IMG/VR virus record: IMGVR_UViG_3300032285_000304
Coordinates: 1-35,379 of that record
Direction: 5' to 3' (one strand)
Length of the DNA: 35,379 nt
DNA from: a virus
Shown here one piece after another: positions 28,932 to 35,379 of the stretch. A program made the translations under genes and the position numbers. Each line of letters starts with the position of its first letter. Within the stretch, counting starts at the first letter, position 1. Below the pieces are notes generated by a model. That model saw only the letters and a list, made by a program, of their open reading frames with translations, was not told the origin of the DNA and did not search any database.

Positions 28932-31900
28932 TACTTAGCCTCCAACTCCTTAACGCGGGCAGACAGTTCCTTCACGGCTTCAATCAGGACGCCGACAAGG
29001 TTGCCGTAAGCGACCGACAGATGCTCTTCACCTTCGTGAACAACTTCTGGCACTACTTCCTGCATTTCCTGCGCGATGACACCAACACCAGCCTTGCCAC
29101 TGTCGATGCGGTCGTAGCGAACGCCGCGCATCTTTTCGACAAGAGCCAGAGCATTGTCGATGGTGCTGACGTTTGTCTTCAGACGGGCATCTGAGTAGGC
29201 GGTGACGTTGCCAGACGCTGTAAGGTTTCCTGACGCATCAAGATACATACGGTCTGTGCCGTTGTTCCAGTACAAAGTTCCAAGATACATATTGTTTCGG
29301 AAAGAACTGTATCCCGTATACGAATATGTAACGGCAAGACCAGAGCCAAGACCCAAACCTGTTGTAGATGGAGCAGTTGTTGTCCCAAGCAGAAGATTGC
29401 CAGATGTATCAATCCGCATACGTTCAGCGCCTGAGGTATACATAAGGATCGGATAACCATCAGATGTCCCTATTGTATATTGCCCACCAGTTGAATAACC
29501 GCCATAAACAGCACCAGTTGATAATGCACCAAAATCAATATAGCCCGCTGTGTTTTGAGCGCGGATCAACGTGTTGGTTGCGGAAGCAGTATAGACATTC
29601 AACTTTGTTCCCGGCGAAGCGGTGCCAATCCCCACGTTGCCGGAGCCATCAATCGTCAAAGCTGTACCAGAAGACAAGCTGTAAGTGCCAGAATTGGCAA
29701 TCTTAAACTTATTGCTGTCAGCCTGATCAATACCCAAGTTCCAAACAGTCGTACCAAGACGAAGGAATGACAGCATCCCATTATAGGAGTTGCTGTTCGG
29801 ACTGATGATAACCTGACGGCTCGTCGCAGCAGAGCCAGCATAAACAGCAAATGTTCCATATGTGGCAGGATCACTGACACCGATACCCACATTGCCGGAG
29901 GTATCAATACGCATACGCTCCGACTGAGATGCTGTTTTGAAGATGATCGCATCCGTAGTGCCAACACCAGATGTCGATTGCAGCGTCAGCGTCGAAGAAA
30001 CCGCCGTGCCGCCATTGACTGTAGGGGCAGTGATCGATGTAACTGTTGGTGTTGCCGAATAAGACGGCGCAGCACCAACGCCACCAGAAACAAGGACGGA
30101 GCCAGTGGCAACGTCAGCAAGTTTGGATAGCGTTGTTGAGCCAGATGCATAAATCAAATCGCCAATCGTATAGCTGGCGATACCTGTGCCACCAGAGGCG
30201 ACACCAAGAGCATTGGTCAAGCTCAATGTGCCAATCGTGACAGTGCCACCAGATGCAATACTCATTGCAGTGGTGGCACCGTTATTGCCAACTTTGAACA
30301 GGATGCTGTCAGTTGTGCCAACGCCAGAAGTCGATTGCAGCGTCAGGCTTTGCGAAGCATTTGTTCCGCCAAGTATTAGAGGGCTGGTGACAGATGTTGC
30401 AAATGTTGGGTTGGCGGTGGTGCTGATTGTCACGCCGCCCGTCGATGCGGACACGCTGATATTTGTGCCAGCGACAAGGCTGGTGACACCAGTATTGGCA
30501 ATTGTGATTGAGCCAGAGCCGTTGGTGACAGAGATGCCCGTGCTGGCAGTCAATGTGCCAAGAGCATAGTTGCTGCCCGAAGTGCTGCCGATCAGGAGCT
30601 GCCCGTCAGTCGGCGTCGATGTGAGAGCCGTGCCACCGTTAGCAATCGGAAGAGTGCCGGACACATGCGTGGTCAAGCCAACCTTGCCGTAGGACGGGGC
30701 AACACCGACACCGCCCGAAAGCAGGACGTTGCCAGTAGCAATATCAGCCAGCTTCGACAGCGTTGTTGTGCCAGAGGCGTAGATCAGGTCGCCAATCGTG
30801 TAAGACGAGATGTTCGTGCCGCCGTTGGCAACAGGCACAACGCCAGACAATGAAGTTGCGCTGACCTGTGACCATGTTGGCGCAGCAGATGCGCCGCCCG
30901 ATGTCAGGACATAGCCGCTGGTTCCGTAGGTAGCGCCGCCAATGCCAAGCTGACCAGCAGGGCCAAAGCGAAATGCTTCGACAATAGAGTTGCTGCCAAT
31001 TGGCGTTGTGTAAATGCCAGCGTAAGTGCCTTGCGCGGTATCAGTGAAGTTTTCAGCCGCCGAAAAAGCAATATAGCCTGTCGATGCCGTGCCAAATGCT
31101 GTCGCGCCATAACCACGCGCAGTAAACTGGGCAAGGAAGTCATTGGCCTGTGTTGCAGTTGGAGACGCTGCTGTGCCACGCGCATGACGCGCAGTAAAAA
31201 CGCCGTAAGCACCAGTTCCGTAAGCATCCTGCGTGATGCGGGTGTTAGCAGCATTTGCACCAACAATATAAATGTCCGTGCCAGCGGGAAGCGTTCCAGT
31301 GGGCGTTGTGGTCTGAGTATTGGCAACAACCGTCAACTGCGTTTGTGGCGACCCAGTGTTGATACCCAAACGGTTATTGGTGTTGTCCCAGAAAAACTTG
31401 GTGTTGCTCTGACTATATGTTCCAGAAGCGCCAGCAAACACTACAGAGCCTGTCGTGAAAGCAGTTGCTGTGCCTGTGCCGCCGTTTGCGACCGGAAGCG
31501 TTCCCGTCACGCCAGCAGTCAGCGAAAGTTGACCGAAAGCAGGGTTGGAAGACGCGCCAGTGGAGAGCAGCGGATAGCCTGTCGTGCCGGGAGCAGCAAA
31601 GGCCACATTGCCTGTACCGTTGCCGAGCATAACATTGTACTGGGTCAGCGTGGTCAGGCCAGTGCCGCCAAGTGTCGTTGGCACAGTGCCGAGACTGATG
31701 ACAGAACCAACCTTTGTCAGTGGCGAGGTTACAGTAACGCTGGAGGACGATGATGTCTGCGTCCAAGTCAAAGATGTGGAACCGACCGTAATCGTTCCAG
31801 TTGCGGTCATCACCCAGCCAGTTGAAGCGTTGGCAGAGCCACCAGTGACAAATGTCGAAGCACCCGTTTCGATGTAATTCGGGCCTGTGCCAACCGTGTT

Positions 31901-33535
31901 AAAGTCGGATGCGCGGGTCAAAACCCACGCAACAGAGCCAGAACCCTGATTGGTGACAACGTAAATGCCGTTTTGAGCGGCTGTAGTCTGGTCCTTAACA
32001 AGGACGCGAGTGCCGTTCGTAACGTCTGTGGCTGTGAAAGTGTAGCCATCAATCGTCAGGGCAGCCAAAGCGCCAGAATTTGTCAGGGTAGCGCCAACAC
32101 CACCTGTTCCGTTGCTGTATGTAGCCGTCAAATTTGCTGTCGTGCCATAGCCAGAAGCCGTGTGGAACGTCTGATTGGAGACGGTCGCCACTTGGTTATC
32201 AACATACTGCTTGGTCGAAGCCTGAAGGGCAGCAGTTGGGTCTTGCGTCAGCGTGACAGTTGTCAGGCCAGCCAATGTTGTGGCCGTGCCGCCAAGAGAA
32301 ATGCTTGTGCTGCCAATCGTGACGCTGCTGTTGGTCAGGCCAGCGTTCGGGATTGTGGCAGCAGCAGTGAAAGCGCCAGTGCCATTGCCGTAGACGTAGC
32401 CAGTAAGCGTTGTTGCGCCCGTACCGCCATTGGCGACAGGAAGCGTCCCGCTGACATGAGTTGTCAGTCCAATCTTGCCCCATGAAGGAGCAACGCCAAC
32501 GCCACCAGAAATAAGAGCGTTTCCGGTAGCCACATCATTAAGCCGCGCCAAAGTAGTAGAGCTATTGGCATAAAGAATGTCGCCTGTGGTGTAGCTGCTG
32601 TAGCCTGTGCCGCCCTGCGTTTCAGAAAGTGGCGTGGTCAATCCCGATAGACTTGTAATATCGCTATTAGCGCCAGAAGCGGCAGCGCCAAGATTGCTAC
32701 GAGCGCCAGAAGCTGTGGTAGCTCCAGTGCCGCCATAAGACACACCAATGGCAGTGCTGTTCCATACACCAGAAGCAATTGTGCCAAGATTTGTCGCCCC
32801 TGTTGATGTGAGGGTCGTAAATGTGCCGGGAGCTGGTGTTGAGCCGCCAATGGTCGTGCCGTTAATCGTGCCGCCAGTGATCGCAACAGCAGACGCATTT
32901 TGGGTAACAATCGAGCCAAGACCTGTCACTGAAGTGTAGGGGATGACGATTGGCACATTGGACGCGGCAGAAAGCTGACCGCTGGCAAGAACCGTGTACT
33001 GCGGGACGGTCGATGCCGAACCATAAGTACCAGCAACAACGCCAGTAGGCGCAATCTGGCCCGATGGAACAGAAAGTGTTGCCCAGATCGGAGCAGCGGT
33101 ACTGCCTTGTGCTGTAAGAACCTGACCGTTTGAGCCGCCAGTAAGGGCCGCCCATGACGTTGTGTCACGATAAAGGATGTTGCCCTTTGTCGAGCCGATG
33201 ACATCCAAAACCTGACTGACTGTCGCATCTGTCGGAGATGCCGAGCCAACAGTGACATTGGCCTTCACCGTTCCAGCAGCCATTGGAGCCAAGAAAGAAT
33301 TAGTAACGCCCTGCGGATTCAAAGAAATTGTGACCGCAGTTCCAGCCGTATTGGCATTGATCGGCGCAGTTCCAGTGATGGATGCGATGCCGGGAGCCGG
33401 ATACGCCGAACTAATATAAGTCGCGATCTGGCTTGTTGTAATTTTAACAGACGCTCCGCTCTGAACGCCTTCAAGCTGCTCAGTTCCATTGAGGCCAGTT
33501 GCTGCGGGAAGGTTTGGAATCTGAATGGAGGACAT
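28931..33535 (-). CDS. Long tail fibre with C-terminal S74 chaperone domain (1534 aa)
   Basis: The N-terminus (SIQIPNLPAATGLNGTEQLE, then GVQSGASVKITTSQIATYI) is a common fibre attachment segment. The shaft has recurring units of about 60-70 residues built around GDLIYASGTTTLSKLADIAT, SGGVGVAPSYGKVGLTTHVS and GTLPVANGGTG. The C-terminus (about 1448-1534: SDARLKTNVSTIDNALALVE, YDRI, GVIAQEMQEVVPEVV, then a coiled coil) is an S74 intramolecular chaperone with the S-D-x-R-x-K self-cleavage site. It trimerises the fibre and is then cut off. Expected role: host receptor binding. Confidence 0.92.
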   Translation of the reverse strand: MSSIQIPNLPAATGLNGTEQLEGVQSGASVKITTSQIATYISSAYPAPGIASITGTAPINANTAGTAVTISLNPQGVTNSFLAPMAAGTVKANVTVGSASPTDATVSQVLDVIGSTKGNILYRDTTSWAALTGGSNGQVLTAQGSTAAPIWATLSVPSGQIAPTGVVAGTYGSASTVPQYTVLASGQLSAASNVPIVIPYTSVTGLGSIVTQNASAVAITGGTINGTTIGGSTPAPGTFTTLTSTGATNLGTIASGVWNSTAIGVSYGGTGATTASGARSNLGAAASGANSDITSLSGLTTPLSETQGGTGYSSYTTGDILYANSSTTLARLNDVATGNALISGGVGVAPSWGKIGLTTHVSGTLPVANGGTGATTLTGYVYGNGTGAFTAAATIPNAGLTNSSVTIGSTSISLGGTATTLAGLTTVTLTQDPTAALQASTKQYVDNQVATVSNQTFHTASGYGTTANLTATYSNGTGGVGATLTNSGALAALTIDGYTFTATDVTNGTRVLVKDQTTAAQNGIYVVTNQGSGSVAWVLTRASDFNTVGTGPNYIETGASTFVTGGSANASTGWVMTATGTITVGSTSLTWTQTSSSSSVTVTSPLTKVGSVISLGTVPTTLGGTGLTTLTQYNVMLGNGTGNVAFAAPGTTGYPLLSTGASSNPAFGQLSLTAGVTGTLPVANGGTGTATAFTTGSVVFAGASGTYSQSNTKFFWDNTNNRLGINTGSPQTQLTVVANTQTTTPTGTLPAGTDIYIVGANAANTRITQDAYGTGAYGVFTARHARGTAASPTATQANDFLAQFTARGYGATAFGTASTGYIAFSAAENFTDTAQGTYAGIYTTPIGSNSIVEAFRFGPAGQLGIGGATYGTSGYVLTSGGASAAPTWSQVSATSLSGVVPVANGGTNISSYTIGDLIYASGTTTLSKLADIATGNVLLSGGVGVAPSYGKVGLTTHVSGTLPIANGGTALTSTPTDGQLLIGSTSGSNYALGTLTASTGISVTNGSGSITIANTGVTSLVAGTNISVSASTGGVTISTTANPTFATSVTSPLILGGTNASQSLTLQSTSGVGTTDSILFKVGNNGATTAMSIASGGTVTIGTLSLTNALGVASGGTGIASYTIGDLIYASGSTTLSKLADVATGSVLVSGGVGAAPSYSATPTVTSITAPTVNGGTAVSSTLTLQSTSGVGTTDAIIFKTASQSERMRIDTSGNVGIGVSDPATYGTFAVYAGSAATSRQVIISPNSNSYNGMLSFLRLGTTVWNLGIDQADSNKFKIANSGTYSLSSGTALTIDGSGNVGIGTASPGTKLNVYTASATNTLIRAQNTAGYIDFGALSTGAVYGGYSTGGQYTIGTSDGYPILMYTSGAERMRIDTSGNLLLGTTTAPSTTGLGLGSGLAVTYSYTGYSSFRNNMYLGTLYWNNGTDRMYLDASGNLTASGNVTAYSDARLKTNVSTIDNALALVEKMRGVRYDRIDSGKAGVGVIAQEMQEVVPEVVHEGEEHLSVAYGNLVGVLIEAVKELSARVKELEAK

Positions 33536-34035
33536 TATAGCGGCCCTGTCTGTGGAACGGTTGTGTTATTGTATGGCAAGCCCGGATCGTTGTCACCGGG
33601 AGCATTAGGATCAGTGCCCGGCTGCTCATTAAGGCCACCCGGCGGCTCACCAGTTTGCTGCGTGACACGGGTGTCATCAGCCTGCGTAATGCGGGTATCA
33701 CCACCCGGAACCGGAAGACCAGTTGTTGGATCAATTGTATTTTGACCAGATGTGACGCGAGTATTTGATTCCGCTGCCACAAAGTCTTGCAGACGAGGCT
33801 GGTTAATTGGCATTGGATCGGCAGGCACAACAATAGCGCGAAGCTGCTCTTGCGGTGTGTCGTAACATGGATTGCAAACCAGCAATCGAATGTTCATCAT
33901 CGACGCGCCGCGCCAATCATATTGCCAGCGCAAATTGACATGGTTGTATCGAAACCCGCAACGGTCACATATTGCATGTGCCTGTGGGTTTCTGGCGCTA
34001 GTCCTCGCCCTACCAGCCTGAGAAGCGTAAGCCAT
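33535..34035 (-). CDS. Zinc-ribbon structural-region protein (166 aa)
   Basis: Two CxxC knuckles, CDRC (about residues 23-26) and CNPC (about 54-57), frame NHVNLRWQYDWRGASMMN. After RAIVVPADPMPINQPR comes a long Pro/Gly/Thr/Asp-rich tail (TDPNAPGDNDPGLPYNNTT) that looks disordered. Proteins with this knuckle pattern are conserved next to connector genes in alphaproteobacterial podophages, as I recall. Role unknown; a virion or assembly protein is likely. Confidence 0.82.
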   Translation of the reverse strand: MAYASQAGRARTSARNPQAHAICDRCGFRYNHVNLRWQYDWRGASMMNIRLLVCNPCYDTPQEQLRAIVVPADPMPINQPRLQDFVAAESNTRVTSGQNTIDPTTGLPVPGGDTRITQADDTRVTQQTGEPPGGLNEQPGTDPNAPGDNDPGLPYNNTTVPQTGPL

Positions 34036-34044
34036 TCACGCCCC

Positions 34045-34737
34045 CTATCGGAAATAGCCTGAGATCATTGGCGAAATATACTGCTGTGCAGTTTCAATGT
34101 TCTGCATAGCGGCAATTTGATATGACTCATCAGCCATAGGCTTGAGGATCGCAACTTTATCCGGCGACCAAATGATCGCAAGTCGCTCGGCAAGACCGTA
34201 AGCAAAAGCCTCCAGCCACAAATATGGAATTTCCACCTGTTGCCCGCTTTGAAGATCAGCATCCTGCAACTGCCGAACGCGATAATACTTCAAATATTGC
34301 GCTGAAGTTCCATCAGGCACAGGCCACAAAGTTACCGTTGGCGAAATGAGGCGATCAAACCAGAAAGTCGTTGTAAAGCCTTGCTGCTCTTTGTTCGGAT
34401 AAGAAGCATATTCTGTGCGGCTGATTGGTAAAATGATCCGATCAATTGGCGAACCCGATCCATTATCTATCTCCATATAAGCATCAAGCATGACAACAGT
34501 GTTTGATGGAACACTGTAAGTTGCTTGACCTTGAACTAACGGGACCGTTTGAAGGTCAACTGCCCAAAGGTTAACGCCTTGGTTTGCCCAACGAGACAAC
34601 ATCATATTGGAGGCCATGCGAGCGGCTTCCATATGCTCTTGAAGAACAGCCGTGTTCCTTACCCCGATGAGATTGTACGCATAAAGCGTCATCTCACCGA
34701 GGGAAGGATTGAACGTGTATGTGCCGCTCGTAGACAT
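34045..34737 (-). CDS. Head-tail connector/adaptor protein, gp4/tail-tubular-A type (230 aa)
   Basis: The helical N-terminus (LYAYNLIGVRNTAVLQEHME, then ASNMMLSRWANQGVNLW) and the beta part (YSVPSNTVVMLDAYME, SPTVTLWPVPDG, YLKYYRVRQLQDAD) are characteristic of adaptors that bind the portal in podoviruses. AAGGGG precedes the ATG at 34737. It is near the right end of the window, consistent with portal and capsid genes lying just outside. Confidence 0.85.
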   Translation of the reverse strand: MSTSGTYTFNPSLGEMTLYAYNLIGVRNTAVLQEHMEAARMASNMMLSRWANQGVNLWAVDLQTVPLVQGQATYSVPSNTVVMLDAYMEIDNGSGSPIDRIILPISRTEYASYPNKEQQGFTTTFWFDRLISPTVTLWPVPDGTSAQYLKYYRVRQLQDADLQSGQQVEIPYLWLEAFAYGLAERLAIIWSPDKVAILKPMADESYQIAAMQNIETAQQYISPMISGYFR

Positions 34738-34746
34738 CTAAACCCC

Positions 34747-35370
34747 TTAGAGGCTACCGTCATTCTTGATGAGAACACCACCAATGTTAATGCTAACAAC
34801 CGCAGCGGTTGCAGCACTTGACGCAACTTGGAAACGAAGGTCCGTTTTTTCCGCATATGGGAATGGGAAATGGCGCTGAACTTCGTAGGTCGTGTTGAAT
34901 GGTGTTTGAACAATCAACTGCTGAACACCAGCAGATGAGTTTGTAATAGCACGGTAAGTTGTGTAGTTCGCGCTGTTACCGTTGAATGACGAATAAGCAC
35001 CGTAACGGTAGCCATAGAATGTGTAGCCAGCCGGAACGGTATAAACAGCCATCTGAGAACGGCCAAGACTTGATGTGGTCCCGTTAAAAACGCCTGTGTT
35101 AATCTGGCCGTAGACAACGCCGCCGTTTGACAAAGAAACGACACCAGTTGGATTTGTTGTGCTACCAGTGGAGACGAACAGGGAGTTAATGCGGAAGTAT
35201 TGATTTACAGTTGGGACATTAGTTGTTCCATTGAGAACCAAAACTTCAGAGATGACATTATAATTGGCATCAAGACCAACAATAGTAACCGAAGCCGTAT
35301 CGCCTACCGCTGTGCTGACAAGCTGCATAGTCAAGGCAGAGCTTGGAAATACATATTCTGTTGTTGCCAT
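34747..35370 (-). CDS. Beta-rich virion structural protein (207 aa)
   Basis: Ser/Thr/Val-rich sequence of alternating beta type throughout (ALTMQLVSTAVGDTASVTIV, then GQINTGVFNGTTSSLGRSQM) with a conserved-looking middle (TVPAGYTFYGYRYGAYSSF). It lies between the adaptor and the window edge, where capsid or decoration proteins would be. I do not recognise the exact family. A GGGAG ribosome-binding site precedes the ATG, 9 bases from the edge. Confidence 0.78.
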   Translation of the reverse strand: MATTEYVFPSSALTMQLVSTAVGDTASVTIVGLDANYNVISEVLVLNGTTNVPTVNQYFRINSLFVSTGSTTNPTGVVSLSNGGVVYGQINTGVFNGTTSSLGRSQMAVYTVPAGYTFYGYRYGAYSSFNGNSANYTTYRAITNSSAGVQQLIVQTPFNTTYEVQRHFPFPYAEKTDLRFQVASSAATAAVVSINIGGVLIKNDGSL

Positions 35371-35379
35371 GTTCTCCCA

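Noticed and set aside
1-35379. tRNA genes, integrase or attachment site
   Set aside because: No cloverleaf with a TTC arm, no integrase frame and no att-like repeat was found by eye; a tRNA or repeat search program could still find one.

Overview
The window is a piece of a tailed double-stranded DNA phage genome of podovirus type. It holds an early module of recombination, replication and regulation genes and a long late module of tail, ejection and lysis genes. No terminase, portal, major capsid, DNA polymerase or integrase gene is visible, so the genome must continue past at least one edge, most likely the right one, where the leftward late operon enters from upstream. Three things point to an alphaproteobacterial host: a GcrA-type regulator (a family almost confined to Alphaproteobacteria and their phages), an exact 16-bp chromosomal parS site, and a Bug/TctC-type solute-binding protein. 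No host can be named.

Layout. 1-564 is non-coding and built of a degenerate 5-bp period (GGNNN on the minus strand). 565-4529 is a leftward early unit: Cro/YdaS-like regulator, small HTH protein, RusA resolvase, small proteins, a gene carrying the parS site, an HTH protein, a DUF1376 replication-type protein and two conserved phage proteins. Most of its cistrons are followed by a GC hairpin. 4530-4636 is a divergent promoter region. 4637-10345 is a rightward early unit: Erf-type annealing protein, YqaJ/lambda-type exonuclease, a small protein with an SSB-like tail, a PD-(D/E)xK-like protein, an HNH nuclease, a DUF6378 protein, an intrinsic terminator, then GcrA and two unrecognised genes.

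10342-35370 is one tightly packed leftward late operon, read from the right edge: a small structural protein, a connector/adaptor, a zinc-ribbon protein, a 1534-residue S74 tail fibre, a glycine-rich adhesin, a small tail-associated protein, a PP-loop ATPase, a TctC-like periplasmic binding protein, three small proteins, holin, GH108 endolysin, an adaptor, a tail-tubular-B/P22-gp10-like protein, small structural proteins, a GNAT acetyltransferase, two giant internal virion (ejection) proteins, a second fibre and a second glycine-rich adhesin. Neighbouring genes are joined by TAATG/TGATG overlaps almost throughout, so the late region acts as one translationally coupled message.

Most notable: the exact parS site inside a coding gene; three copies of a palindromic operator-like motif; hairpins (three with a UUCG tetraloop) after leftward cistrons; the period-5 array; PP-loop and TctC genes coupled into the lysis/fibre operon; paired S74-like motifs in the middle of an ejection protein beside a SleB-type wall hydrolase; and a beta-rich module that seems to have been inserted into fibre and tail genes.
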